A stretch of 64,000 nt of DNA from Crenobacter oryzisoli. GTDB taxonomy: Bacteria > Pseudomonadota > Gammaproteobacteria > Burkholderiales > Chromobacteriaceae. The DNA lies in assembly GCF_030385785.1 (NCBI RefSeq), contig NZ_JAUEDK010000022.1, forward strand, positions 1-64,000, read 5' to 3'. Positions 27,491 through 36,673 of this stretch are shown here, in pieces (position 1 is the first letter of the stretch; each line of letters starts with the position of its first letter). The translations under genes and the position numbers were made by a program. The notes under the pieces were generated by a model. It searched no databases. It had not been told where the DNA came from and worked only from the letters and a program-made list of their open reading frames with translations.

Positions 27491-28660
27491 TCAATCGGCC
27501 AGCTCGGTTGCCGGCGTACTGCCTGGCAGCTCCAGGAAGGCGCGGATCGCCTCGCGGCGGGCCAGCGCGTCGCGGTAGCCGAGCTCGACCAGCGCGTGAC
27601 AATAGCCTGGCTCGAACAACAGATAGGTCGACAGCGCAAGTCCGCGCGCGTGAGTGGCACCGGTTCCGGACAGAAGGAAGCGCAGTGGGGCCGGAAAGCT
27701 GTGGATGTGTTCGCGTGCGATCTCTTCCAGGGGGCGGCTGGGGGCCAGCGTGAACACCTCCACCCGGTGAAGCGGCGTGGCGTGTTGGGCCAGGAGCGTC
27801 GACGACAGCAGCGACACCGTCTGGTTGACCCGGCTCAGCCGCTCGATGTCGCTCTCCATCCCGTCGAAGAACACGCTGCTGAGCAGGTGGCCGAACACCT
27901 GGGCGAGCGATGGATAGCGGCCATCGCCGTTGCGCGGGACCGGCAAGTGGGCGCCGGCTAGACTGATCACGAACAGCTTCTGCGCGCCCAGGTGCAGCGC
28001 TGGCGACAGCGGAGCCAGTTGGCGGATCGCGCCATCGCAGTAGTAGTGTTGGCCGATGCGCTGCGCCGGGAACAGCAGCGGTATTGCCGAGGTGGCGAGC
28101 AGGTGTTCGAGCGTCAGCCGGGTGCGCATGCCGTCACGTAGCTGGCGCTGCCAGCCTTCCAGTTCCGGCCGTCCTTCGAAGAAGGTCACCGAACGCCCAG
28201 TGCTATAGCAGGAGGCGGTGACGCCGAGCGCGTCGAGCGCACCATTGGCGATGGCCAGGCCGAGCTGCTCGAAACGCACGGTCTTGCCGAGCAGCTCACG
28301 TAGCGGGTCGTTATCGAGCAGCGAGCGCGGGTTGTAGGGGCCCAGACCACCGCTGACGAACGACAGTCCCCAGTAAAGGGTGCGGCGCACGAAATAGCCA
28401 AGATCGGCGCGGTAGATCATCGGCACGTGCAGCTGCTGCCAGACTTTCGACAGATAGATCGCGGTGCGGGAGAACTCTTCTGCTCCACAGGCAAGGCCGG
28501 CGGCATTGATCGCACCGGCCGAGCTGCCGCAGATGATGGAGAAAGGGTTCCCGACACCGGCGGGCAACAGCTTGGCCACCGCCAGCAACACCCCTGCCTG
28601 GTAGGCTGCACGCGCCCCGCCGCCGGCCATCACCAGTCCGATCCTGGTCCGCCCCGTCAT
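27491..28660 (-). CDS. Patatin-like phospholipase
   Basis: The 389-residue protein has the patatin oxyanion loop VMAGGGARAAYQAG (residues 10-23), the nucleophile motif GSSAG at 45-49 (Ser47) and the dyad aspartate in CDGA (Asp209). These form the Ser-Asp dyad of cytosolic patatin-type lipid acyl hydrolases. No secretion signal is present. The C-terminal 180 residues are the longer accessory part seen in the NTE-like group, with PLxLxLAP- and ALSTYLLFEPGY-type segments. It probably cleaves membrane phospholipid acyl chains. Confidence 0.9.
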   Translation of the reverse strand: MTGRTRIGLVMAGGGARAAYQAGVLLAVAKLLPAGVGNPFSIICGSSAGAINAAGLACGAEEFSRTAIYLSKVWQQLHVPMIYRADLGYFVRRTLYWGLSFVSGGLGPYNPRSLLDNDPLRELLGKTVRFEQLGLAIANGALDALGVTASCYSTGRSVTFFEGRPELEGWQRQLRDGMRTRLTLEHLLATSAIPLLFPAQRIGQHYYCDGAIRQLAPLSPALHLGAQKLFVISLAGAHLPVPRNGDGRYPSLAQVFGHLLSSVFFDGMESDIERLSRVNQTVSLLSSTLLAQHATPLHRVEVFTLAPSRPLEEIAREHIHSFPAPLRFLLSGTGATHARGLALSTYLLFEPGYCHALVELGYRDALARREAIRAFLELPGSTPATELAD

Positions 28661-28842
28661 CGCCGCTCCTTCGTCCCGTCTTCTCCCACGCTAGACCAGC
28701 CAAGCGACACTGCCAATCGGCGGTGCGAGAGGGCATGTCTAGTGAGGCCCGCTGGTCCTTCGTCGTCGATTCAAGCGTGGCGGCGGGCATCGAAGACGCG
28801 AGTAGGAGACAGCTGGATTTAGCCCAGGCTCATCGAATGTCG

Positions 28843-28871
28843 TTGGCAAGCGTTATTTATTAACCTATTGT
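28843..28871 (+). promoter_or_regulatory. Candidate promoter for the response regulator/kinase pair
   Basis: TTGGCA (28843-28848) and TATTGT (28866-28871) are 17 bases apart, about 36 bases before the response regulator start. Confidence 0.5.
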
Positions 28872-28906
28872 CATAGTGCAAGTGTTGAATATTGCGAGGT
28901 GCCGAC

Positions 28907-29599
28907 ATGTCAATCGACTATTCTAAGCTGCAGGTGCTGCTGGTTGACGACCAGATGTTGGTTCGCAGCTTGTTGATCCAGACGCTGAAAAGCATGGGAT
29001 TCCATCCCGAGTTGATCGCTCAGGCGAGCGATGGCACTGCGGCGCTGCGCCTGCTCCAGGTTCGCCCGGTGGATCTGGTCATCTGCGACATCGAGATGCG
29101 CCCGATGAACGGGCTCGAGCTACTCAAGGAGTTGCGCTGCGGACATACGCTCAACGCGCCCAATCTACCCTTCCTGTTTCTCTCAGGCCATTCCGGGCCG
29201 GTGAACGTGGTGCAGGCCATACAGCTGCACGCCGATGATTTCATCGTGAAACCGCCGACGCCCGCCGAGGTGGAAAAAGCCATCCGCCTGACGATGTCGC
29301 GTCCGCGTCCGCTAGTGGATCCCTTCGCCTATTACACCGCCCAGATCGACGACAGCGGTTTTGTGGGCAGAAGGTTTGCCCAAGCCCCGCTTGAGTCCGA
29401 CCCGGCACAGGAGCTCGAGCTCTGGGATGTTCCCGCAGACGCCTTGCTGGCCAAGGATCTGTTCAGCCTGAGCGGCCATCTGCTGTTACCCGCAGGAAGC
29501 CGGATCACCGCGGGCCAGTTGAACGTCCTGCGCGAACATCACGATCGCTATGGCGTGTCGCACATCGCCGTCGTGCCGGAAGAAACCAGTGAGCAATGA
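28907..29599 (+). CDS. Response regulator with receiver domain and non-DNA-binding C-terminal part
   Basis: The 230-residue protein starts at the ATG at 28907, preceded by GAGG. Receiver residues are Asp14/Asp15, phospho-acceptor Asp61 (VICDIEMRPM) and Lys115 (FIVKPP). The C-terminal 90 residues contain LLAKDLFSLSGHLLLPAGSRITAGQLNVLREH, the short module often seen next to HD-GYP or receiver domains, but no HTH, GGDEF or HD-GYP is present. Output is probably by protein contact. It overlaps the following hybrid kinase gene by 11 bases, so they form one unit. Confidence 0.87.
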   Translation: MSIDYSKLQVLLVDDQMLVRSLLIQTLKSMGFHPELIAQASDGTAALRLLQVRPVDLVICDIEMRPMNGLELLKELRCGHTLNAPNLPFLFLSGHSGPVNVVQAIQLHADDFIVKPPTPAEVEKAIRLTMSRPRPLVDPFAYYTAQIDDSGFVGRRFAQAPLESDPAQELELWDVPADALLAKDLFSLSGHLLLPAGSRITAGQLNVLREHHDRYGVSHIAVVPEETSEQ

Positions 29600-32500
29600 G
29601 GGAAGACCGGCCGCCGTGCGCATCCCCTACGCCAGCGTCAATCAGACTCGCTCCATCGGGCGAGCGGTCATCGGCATCGTGGTGGGGCTGTGCATCATCC
29701 TGGTCCTTATCTTCGGCATCTTGCTGAGCGACTCGTTCAAGCAGCACCGCCTTGTTGCCCGCCTGGAGCAGTTGAACCAGTCCAGCAGTCTGCTGTACAC
29801 GGCGGCAGACCTGATCCAACAGGAGAACACCCAGACACGGGTGCTGTTGTCGCGGGAAGTGGCCCCATCGGCAAAGGAGCTCGCCCATTTAGAGGCACTG
29901 CAACAGCGCAACGCATCCATCTTGAGGCTCGGCTTGGCCCGGATCGACGCTGCCGAGCTTCGCGAGGCGGGGGCCAAGGTGAGCCAGGCCGTCGACAATT
30001 TGCAAAGAGTACGACAGGAGGTGGACCTCGCTTTGGCCGCCCGGCCGTTCCGACGGGAAGAGGCGCTGGGCTTCGGCTATTCACTGGCGGTGGCGCATCT
30101 GCTCGACAGCGTGGATTCGCTGCTGGTCGAGAGCACTTTCCTGCTGGGAGACCAATCCAGCGCAGCCATGACCCGGCTGACCGTCACAAAGCTGAACGCC
30201 TGGGCTCTCAGCCGTAGTCTGCGTTCGGAGGGCGGCGCACTCCAGATACGAGCCGAGTTGGCCAGGCAGCTCAACAGCACCGAGGAGTCTCAGCTGCTTG
30301 CCCTACGGGAGCGGGACGAGCTGTTGCTCGAACGCTTGCGACTAGTCACTCAAGTCATCCGGGACGACGCACTGCAACGGCGGCTGATCGACACCGCGAG
30401 TCTGGCCAACCAGTTGCACAATGCCAGCGAGAGCCAGTTGACCCGGTTGGCTCAGCCAGGAGTGGTGCTCAGCGCGGCGGAACGGCAGGCCGCGATCGGA
30501 CTGAATACTCGATTGCAGGCAGAGGCCAGGGAGCTGTTCAGAGAGGTCGCGAGCATCAGTGAGATTCAGACCGAGGACAGCATCCGTCATTATCACAATG
30601 AATTGCTCCGTACCTTGGCGTTGGCAGGCATAACGGCCTTGCTGCTTGCCGCGCTGATGTACGTGCTTTCACGCCGGGTGATGCGGCCGCTGTACTTTCT
30701 CCAGCGTCTGCTCGACTCTACCGATGAAGCCATCTTCGCGATTCGAAACGACAGGCAGATTCTGATGGTCAACCAAGGCGCGGCCAGGATGTTCGGTCTG
30801 GCCGTCGACGACATGATCCATCAGGACATCAGCCGGTTTCTGGATCTGGGGGACTCGTCGCAGGAGCCGGAACTCACCCCTCTGTTGCTGCGCAGGCATG
30901 ATCAGGTCGCCGGTTGGGGACCGGACGGCACAACGTTTCACGCCAGCATCACCGCGAGCCCTGTGGAATCCGAGACCGGTGAGGCTTTGACGCTACTGGT
31001 CGTTCGCAACGAGAACAAGCGCCGTCAGGCCGAGCTTTCGCTGGAACACAACCTGGCGCTGTTGTCGTCCATTTCACAGATCGAAAACATGTTGCTGGAG
31101 AGGGCCGCGCGCTCGGAGGTCTTTGCGGCGCTGTTGGACACCCTGGTGCGATTTTCACAGGCCGAGACCGGCTGCCTGATCGGTCCTGCTCCTGCGTCGG
31201 AGGGGGGCAGCCAAGTGTTGGCCGGCGCCTTGCCGGAATATGCTGGGCTGCATGGGCAAGCACTGGTGGATTTGCCGCAGGTGATCGCCAGCTTGCCCGG
31301 CTGGATCAGCTGGCCGATCGAGAGGGCCGGCGAACTGAAGGCCTATATCGTCCTGTACCGGCCCCGCGTCACCGATATCGCGGCACTGCTGCATGTATTT
31401 GCCAGCACGCTGGGATACTACGAGGAGGAGGACAAGCGGAAAATCAGCGAGCAGCAATTGCTCGGGGTCTTGCGAGATGAAGAGGCGATCTACCGCGCTT
31501 CCCCGGTGGGCTTGCTGCGCCTGGACGCGGACTTCACGATTTGCCGTGCCAACGAGGCCGCCGCCAAGCTCTTCGGCCTTTCCGAAGAAAGCATGGTGGG
31601 ACATTCCCTTTATAAGCTGTTTGCCGACGATGCAGAGTGGGAGGCGTTTCGTGACGCTTTGATCGTGGCCCGGGACAATCGGGAGGAGACCCATGGCGAA
31701 TGGCGGTGCCTGAAGCGTAGCGGCGAGAGCATCTGGGTTCAATTGGATGGATGCCCGATCGAGAATAACGGCCTGTTGCTCGCCTGCCTCGACACGACCG
31801 AGCGCAAAGCCGTGGAAATCGCCCTTCGCCGGGCGCGCGACCAGGCCGACCAGGCGAACAACGCCAAGAGCGCCTTCCTGGCGACGATGAGCCATGAAAT
31901 CCGCACGCCGATGAATGGCGTGCTGGGCATGCTGGAGCTGTTGGAGGGCTCATCGCTCGATGCCGAGCAGCAGGACACGGTCGCGACCATCCAGGAGTCG
32001 GCGCAGACGCTGTTGCGCCTGATCGACGACATTCTGGACTTCTCGAAGATCGAGGCGAGCAAGCTCGACATTAATAGGGAGCCGGTCGACCTGAGGACGC
32101 TGATCGAACAGGTCGTCTCCCTGTATCGCGAAACGGCCTCCAAAGGAGGGTTGTATCTGCAACGTTGGGTGGCTCCGGAGGTCGCCGCGACGGTGGAAGC
32201 GGATCCGCTACGGATACGTCAGATACTGCAGAATTTCTTGAGCAATGCGATCAAGTTTACCCCGCAGGGGACGATCTCGGTGCGGCTGACCGCAGCGGGT
32301 CCGATACAGGATGCCCATCAAGTATTGATTTTCGAGGTTCACGATAACGGGATCGGCATGAGCCCGGAAAACATGGCGCGACTGTTCGAACCCTTTACCC
32401 AGGCCGAATCCACGACGACGCGGCGATTCGGGGGAAGCGGGCTTGGCCTGGCGATTTGCCGCCGACTGGCCGAGTTGATGGGCGGGCAGGTGGTGCTGGA

Positions 32501-33404
32501 AAGCGAACTCGGCAAGGGAACGATCGCTCGCTTGCAAATCCCGGTAAGGATCATGGACGAGCAGGCAGCAGTGCAGCGTGATGCATTGGAGAAGCCGCTG
32601 CAGGCAGCCGCCGTCAATGTACTGCCCATCCTGTTCGTGGAGGACAACCCGACCAACCGCAAGCTAACGCTCAAGCAGCTGCAAAAACTGGGCTACCGCG
32701 CCGACTGGGCAGAGAACGGCGTCGAGGCGCTGCAAAAATGGCAGCGTGGCCGCTATGGTCTGATCCTTACAGACTGCCATATGCCCGAAATGGATGGCTA
32801 TCAATTGGCAAGGGAAGTGCGTCACCTCGAGCAGCTGCGGGGGATGGACAGAACGCCCATCATTGCCTGCACCGCCAATGCAGGGAAGGAAGAAGCCATG
32901 CGGACACAAGCCGCCGGCATGGATGATTTCCTCACCAAGCCGCTGGGTTTGATGGTGCTATCGGCGGCTCTGGGGCGTTGGCTGTCTGGCAATGGTGCGG
33001 AAAGGCCTGCTCCACCTGCACCGAGTTCGGAAAGTCCGGCTTTGGCCGAACCGACGGTGCCGCCGCTCGATCAAGCCATGCTTGCCGTTTATAGCGAGGG
33101 GGATCTGGCGGTAGAAAAGGACATCTTGCGCGACTTCCTGACGAGCAACGACGACGATGTCGAGGGCTTGCGCCAAGCGCTGCGGCAGCAAGATGCCGAG
33201 CAGATGGCATGGTTCGCCCACCGTATCAAAGGCGCCAGCCGCATGGTGGGAGCCGGCGCGCTGGGTCAATCGGCCGAGGTGTTGGAGAAGGTGGGCAAAG
33301 CCGGAACGCTGGCAAGCGGTCAGGAGCAGGAGGCCTTCTTTACCGAACTGGGACGGCTGGATGCCTGGCTGACCCAATGCTATGGGGAGTTGCGTAGCGA
33401 ATGA
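29589..33404 (+). CDS. Hybrid sensor histidine kinase with PAS, receiver and Hpt domains
   Basis: I take the GTG at 29589, after GGAAGAAA, giving 1271 residues; a GTG at 29616 is possible. Domain order: TM1 (about 27-48), a periplasmic helical sensor with an EEAL-like helix set (about 50-345), TM2 (about 348-365), PAS (about 370-480), a GAF-like region (about 495-625), PAS (about 630-745), then HisKA with MSHEIRTPMNG (His769). The HATPase has LSNAIKFTP and GSGLGLAIC boxes, the receiver has LILTDCHMPEMDGY (Asp1062) and the Hpt has AHRIKGASRM (His1211). This is a BarA/EvgS-style phosphorelay in one polypeptide. The response regulator encoded just before it is the probable final acceptor. The signal is unknown. 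Confidence 0.93.
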   Translation: MSNEGRPAAVRIPYASVNQTRSIGRAVIGIVVGLCIILVLIFGILLSDSFKQHRLVARLEQLNQSSSLLYTAADLIQQENTQTRVLLSREVAPSAKELAHLEALQQRNASILRLGLARIDAAELREAGAKVSQAVDNLQRVRQEVDLALAARPFRREEALGFGYSLAVAHLLDSVDSLLVESTFLLGDQSSAAMTRLTVTKLNAWALSRSLRSEGGALQIRAELARQLNSTEESQLLALRERDELLLERLRLVTQVIRDDALQRRLIDTASLANQLHNASESQLTRLAQPGVVLSAAERQAAIGLNTRLQAEARELFREVASISEIQTEDSIRHYHNELLRTLALAGITALLLAALMYVLSRRVMRPLYFLQRLLDSTDEAIFAIRNDRQILMVNQGAARMFGLAVDDMIHQDISRFLDLGDSSQEPELTPLLLRRHDQVAGWGPDGTTFHASITASPVESETGEALTLLVVRNENKRRQAELSLEHNLALLSSISQIENMLLERAARSEVFAALLDTLVRFSQAETGCLIGPAPASEGGSQVLAGALPEYAGLHGQALVDLPQVIASLPGWISWPIERAGELKAYIVLYRPRVTDIAALLHVFASTLGYYEEEDKRKISEQQLLGVLRDEEAIYRASPVGLLRLDADFTICRANEAAAKLFGLSEESMVGHSLYKLFADDAEWEAFRDALIVARDNREETHGEWRCLKRSGESIWVQLDGCPIENNGLLLACLDTTERKAVEIALRRARDQADQANNAKSAFLATMSHEIRTPMNGVLGMLELLEGSSLDAEQQDTVATIQESAQTLLRLIDDILDFSKIEASKLDINREPVDLRTLIEQVVSLYRETASKGGLYLQRWVAPEVAATVEADPLRIRQILQNFLSNAIKFTPQGTISVRLTAAGPIQDAHQVLIFEVHDNGIGMSPENMARLFEPFTQAESTTTRRFGGSGLGLAICRRLAELMGGQVVLESELGKGTIARLQIPVRIMDEQAAVQRDALEKPLQAAAVNVLPILFVEDNPTNRKLTLKQLQKLGYRADWAENGVEALQKWQRGRYGLILTDCHMPEMDGYQLAREVRHLEQLRGMDRTPIIACTANAGKEEAMRTQAAGMDDFLTKPLGLMVLSAALGRWLSGNGAERPAPPAPSSESPALAEPTVPPLDQAMLAVYSEGDLAVEKDILRDFLTSNDDDVEGLRQALRQQDAEQMAWFAHRIKGASRMVGAGALGQSAEVLEKVGKAGTLASGQEQEAFFTELGRLDAWLTQCYGELRSE

Positions 33405-33460
33405 CCGGGAGGATCACAATTCGCAGGGGACCGGGCTCATGGCACGGATTGGTCAACATG

Positions 33461-33486
33461 AAAAACCGCCGTATTGAGACGGCGGT
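33461..33486 (-). terminator. Intrinsic terminator for the minus-strand lipoprotein gene
   Basis: ACCGCCGT (33465-33472) and ACGGCGGT (33479-33486) pair around ATTGAG, and the minus strand runs into TTTTT. Confidence 0.8.
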
Positions 33487-33510
33487 CATGTAGTCAGGGG
33501 CCGAAGAGGC

Positions 33511-34023
33511 TTAGCGCAGCGCGTCGTTGATTGCCATATTGGTCGCACGCTGGGCGTTGCCGATGTGTTGCAGGATGCGATGCTGCAGGTCGCGCAGGTA
33601 AGGGTCGTCTTCCTCGTGGCCGGCGTCCTGGCGAGACTTGGCGAGCAGGTTGAGCGCTTGGTGGAAGCGGTCGGTCGGACGCAGATTGGCATCGATTGGG
33701 AACTGGTAGTTCGCGTTTTTGCCATCATCGAACGCCGCTTGGCGCATCAGCCCGAGCGCCGCGTCGATCTCGTTGACCGCCATGTGCTCATCGTGGGCCA
33801 CCGGATCGTAATCCGGGCGGTTGAGGTAGGCGCGAGCCATGCGCAAATCGCTCATTGCATGCAGATAGTAGGGATGCTGCTCCGGGTGCCAGTTCGGCGG
33901 CGGGCCGCCTTGCCAGCGCGGGGCAGGAGCGGGGGCCTGCCAGGCCGGCGGCGGATAGGCGCAGGCGGTCAGCGGCAGCAGGGCGGCGGCGATCAGCGCG
34001 CCGATCAGCGATTTCTTCAACAT
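33511..34023 (-). CDS. Hypothetical lipoprotein
   Basis: The 170-residue protein begins MLKKSLIGALIAAALLPLTAC, a lipoprotein signal with lipobox LTAC at about 18-21. A Pro/Trp-rich linker (AYPPPAWQAPAPAPRWQGG) leads to a helical domain with HAMSDLRMARAYLNRP and AVNEIDAALGLMRQAAFDD. The pattern resembles small proteobacterial envelope proteins with an HxxALxDLRxARxxL-type domain, function unknown. A terminator follows on the minus strand. It is probably anchored to the periplasmic face of a membrane. Confidence 0.78.
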   Translation of the reverse strand: MLKKSLIGALIAAALLPLTACAYPPPAWQAPAPAPRWQGGPPPNWHPEQHPYYLHAMSDLRMARAYLNRPDYDPVAHDEHMAVNEIDAALGLMRQAAFDDGKNANYQFPIDANLRPTDRFHQALNLLAKSRQDAGHEEDDPYLRDLQHRILQHIGNAQRATNMAINDALR

Positions 34024-34114
34024 GCGTCGAGTCTCCGAAGATTGTTGTTGGCGTGCTAGGAAACGGGGCAGGGCGCGTTCCGGTTGACCGGCCGACGATC
34101 AACCGGAAACAGGG

Positions 34115-34450
34115 TTACCGGCCGATCTGGCGGCTGACGGCGTTTTCCTGCTGGTTCAGCGTGCGCTGTTCGAGCTTGGTGACATGGCCGTGGTTTTGGC
34201 CTGCCATTGCGCGCTCTTCCACGCGGATCTGGTGGTCTTCCCTGTGCAGGGCATGGGCTTGGCGGTGCGTCAGTTCGCCTTCGCGCACTTCCCGGTTGAT
34301 GCGGTGGTCCTGGTTGGCCAGACGGTGGTTGACCTCGACGCGGCGCGGGTGGTTGTGCTGCCAAGCGGTTTCGGCCATGGCGCTGCTGGCAAAGCCGGAG
34401 GCGAGAACGGTTACCAGGACTACGTTCAGGGTTTTACGGATGCTGGTCAT
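34115..34450 (-). CDS. Small exported histidine-rich hypothetical protein
   Basis: I start at the ATG at 34450 after AGAGGAA, giving 111 residues. The signal peptide is MTSIRKTLNVVLVTVLASGF, then ASSAMA|ETA. The mature protein is a charged, His/Gln/Arg-rich helical segment (RRVEVNHRLANQDHRINREV, HRQAHALHREDHQIRVEERA) with the end NQQENAVSRQIGR. From memory this recurs in beta-proteobacterial hypothetical proteins. No catalytic motif is apparent; metal or anion binding in the periplasm is conceivable but unproven. Confidence 0.75.
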   Translation of the reverse strand: MTSIRKTLNVVLVTVLASGFASSAMAETAWQHNHPRRVEVNHRLANQDHRINREVREGELTHRQAHALHREDHQIRVEERAMAGQNHGHVTKLEQRTLNQQENAVSRQIGR

Positions 34451-34629
34451 TTTATATTCCTCTCGATCAGTGTTCTCAATGCGATGCATTGAATACGCCC
34501 CTAGTATTCAGTTTGCCGATTAAATCGGCAATCCTGTTTTATTGGGGTTTTGGTTACCGACTGTTTCCTAATGTAAAAGTGGTAGCCAATTACTAAGATC
34601 CAGTGCTTGGTAAAATAGGGGCAATAAGA

Positions 34630-34654
34630 AACCGCCATCGCAAGGATGGCGGTT
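34630..34654 (-). terminator. Hairpin terminator for the small lipoprotein gene
   Basis: AACCGCCATC and GATGGCGGTT arms pair around GCAAG, 24 bases beyond the stop of the 48-residue lipoprotein gene. Confidence 0.65.
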
Positions 34655-34677
34655 AAGAGGTATTGCCGAATGCGTTA

Positions 34678-34824
34678 TTAATCGTAGTCGTGGTGCCAAT
34701 GGTGCGCAGGTGGCCCATAATACCCGTAGTAAGGGCGGGCCGGGACGACCACGCAGGCGGCCAGTTGTGCCAATGCCAGCGCAGCCAGCGAATAGATCAG
34801 GCATTTTTTCAACAGCGGTTTCAC
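34678..34824 (-). CDS. Very small lipoprotein (48 residues)
   Basis: A GTG at 34824, preceded by CAGGAGA at good spacing, opens a 48-codon frame ending in TAA at 34678. The product VKPLLKKCLIYSLAALALAQ, LAAC, then a Tyr/Pro/His-rich tail ending HHWHHDYD has a clear lipobox (LAAC, Cys24). It resembles the tiny YXXY/His-rich lipoproteins found in many proteobacteria. It is followed by a terminator on the minus strand. The 270 bases between it and metQ (34825-35096) are AT-rich and hold no gene I can see. Confidence 0.7.
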   Translation of the reverse strand: MKPLLKKCLIYSLAALALAQLAACVVVPARPYYGYYGPPAHHWHHDYD

Positions 34825-35096
34825 GGAAGGTCTCCTGCTGTGCTTTCAATCACGTGCAATAAATAGTGGAATAATCATCGCCAAGGCGAGATCATTTTTC
34901 TTGCTTGAAGATTTGCACGAGCTGAAAATAAGATCAACGCAGAAACTGTTAATGGCTATCGTGAACTGTTAATAAGTATTAAGCGGCGATGAAAAGAGAA
35001 GGAAAGCGAGAGGCACCACTGCTATTTAGGCTATCTGTTAAGTTAAAATGAATAAATTTTGTTGATTTGCAAGAACATTGGTAAGTTGCTTGGAGT

Positions 35097-35124
35097 AAAA
35101 AAACAGCCGCCCGGGGGCGGCTGT
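35097..35124 (-). terminator. Intrinsic terminator of the met importer operon
   Basis: ACAGCCGCC and GGCGGCTGT arms flank CGGG, and the minus strand continues into seven T. Confidence 0.88.
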
Positions 35125-35150
35125 GTGCGGATGCGGCGGCGTAACGGGGA

Positions 35151-35933
35151 TCAGAACGCCGGAACGATCGCGCCCTTGTACTTGGTGGCGAGGAAGTTTT
35201 TCACATCGGCGCTGTTGAGTGCCTTGGCGAGCTTCTGCATGGCCGGGCTGTTCTTGTTGTCCGGGCGGGCCACCAGCAGGTTGGCGTACGGCGACTGCTT
35301 GCCCTCGATGAACAGCGCGTCCTTGGTCGGGTTCAGCTTCGCTTCCAGCGCGTAGTTGGTGTTGATCAGCGCCAGGTCCACTTGGCCAAGCACGCGCGGC
35401 AGAGTGGCGGCTTCCAGCTCACGGAACTTCAGGTGTTTCGGGTTGGACACCACGTCGCGCGAAGTGGCCAGCAGGTTGCTCGGGTCCTTCAGCTTGATCA
35501 GGCCATTGCTCTGCAGCAAGAGCAGGGCGCGCGCGCCGTTGGACGGATCGTTCGGGATCGCCACGGTGGCGCCGTCCGGCAGCTGGGCGGCCGACTTCAC
35601 CTTGGTGGAGTAGGCGCCGAACGGCTCGACGTGCACGGCCACGACCGGTACCAGGTTGGTCTTCTTGTTCTTGTTGAACTCGTCGAGGTACGGCTTGTGC
35701 TGGAAGAAATTGGCGTCGACGCGCTTTTCAGCCAGCTGCACGTTCGGCTGCACGTAGTCGGTGAACACCTTTACTTCCAGGTCGACGCCCTGCTTGGCGA
35801 GTGCCGGCTTGATGTGCTCGAGGATTTCGGCATGCGGTACCGGGCTGGCGGCCACCACCAGCTTGTCGGCGGCGTTGGCCGCACCGGCAAAGGCGCTGGC
35901 GGCCAGGGCCAGCGAGATCAGGGTCTTCTTCAT
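35151..35933 (-). CDS. metQ: Methionine ABC transporter substrate-binding protein
   Basis: The 260-residue protein belongs to the NlpA/MetQ family: ADKLVVAASPVPHAEILEHI, VDANFFQHKPYLDEF, VPNDPSNGARAL-type ligand residues, and LINTNYALEAKLNP. It binds methionine in the periplasm and delivers it to the MetNI importer encoded upstream. The signal peptide ends AGAANA|ADK without a lipobox cysteine, so unlike E. coli MetQ it should be a soluble periplasmic protein. The start at 35933 gives a normal leader. Confidence 0.93.
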   Translation of the reverse strand: MKKTLISLALAASAFAGAANAADKLVVAASPVPHAEILEHIKPALAKQGVDLEVKVFTDYVQPNVQLAEKRVDANFFQHKPYLDEFNKNKKTNLVPVVAVHVEPFGAYSTKVKSAAQLPDGATVAIPNDPSNGARALLLLQSNGLIKLKDPSNLLATSRDVVSNPKHLKFRELEAATLPRVLGQVDLALINTNYALEAKLNPTKDALFIEGKQSPYANLLVARPDNKNSPAMQKLAKALNSADVKNFLATKYKGAIVPAF

Positions 35934-36004
35934 CGTTTCGTTCCTAATTCCAGAGAGACGGTACTGCAAAAACCAGGGCGGGCCGTTGAGGGCCCGGCAC
36001 GAAT

Positions 36005-36673
36005 TCATTTCTTCGAGACGCGGGCGACCAACCAGTCGCCGAGCATCTGCAACAGCTGCACCAGCACGATCAAGATCACCACGGTGACGATCATCACCTC
36101 GGTCTGGAAGCGCTGGTAGCCGTAGCGGATCGCCAGATCGCCCAGGCCGCCGCCGCCGATCACGCCGGACATCGCGGTATACGACACCAGGGTGATTGCA
36201 GTGACGGTGAGCGCGGCCAACAGGCCCGGGCGCGCCTCGGGTAGCAGCACCTTCCAGACGATCTGCCAGCGGGTGGCACCGAGCGATTGCACTGCCTCGA
36301 TCACACCGCGGTCGACTTCGCGCAGCGCGTTTTCGACCAGGCGGGCGAAGAACGGCGTAGCGCCGACCACTAGCGGCGGAATCGCGCCTTCGACGCCGAG
36401 CGAGGTGCCGACCAGCCAGGCGGTCAGCGGAATCATCACCACCAAGAGAATCAGGAACGGCAGCGAGCGCAGCACGTTGGCGATGAACGACAGCGCCCGG
36501 TTGAGCCAGTTGTTCTGCAGCAGCTGGCGACGCGAGGTGAGGAACAACAGCACGCCCAGCGGCAGGCCGAACACCACGGTGAACAGCAGCGACCAGCCCA
36601 TCATGCGCAGCGTGTCCCAGCTCGCCAGGCCGATTTCGCCCCAGTCCAGAATGCTCCAATCGAGCCCCATCAT
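36005..36673 (-). CDS. metI: Methionine ABC transporter permease
   Basis: The 222-residue membrane protein has five to six helices. SLLFTVVFGLPLGVLLFLTS and SLPFLILLVVMIPLTAWLVG are among them, and the EAA-type cytoplasmic loop EAVQSLGATRWQIVWKVLLPEARPG contacts the ATPase. It forms the inner membrane channel with MetN. Its ATG overlaps the metN stop by 4 bases (ATGA), so translation is coupled; a second ATG 3 bases later is equally possible. Confidence 0.95.
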   Translation of the reverse strand: MMGLDWSILDWGEIGLASWDTLRMMGWSLLFTVVFGLPLGVLLFLTSRRQLLQNNWLNRALSFIANVLRSLPFLILLVVMIPLTAWLVGTSLGVEGAIPPLVVGATPFFARLVENALREVDRGVIEAVQSLGATRWQIVWKVLLPEARPGLLAALTVTAITLVSYTAMSGVIGGGGLGDLAIRYGYQRFQTEVMIVTVVILIVLVQLLQMLGDWLVARVSKK

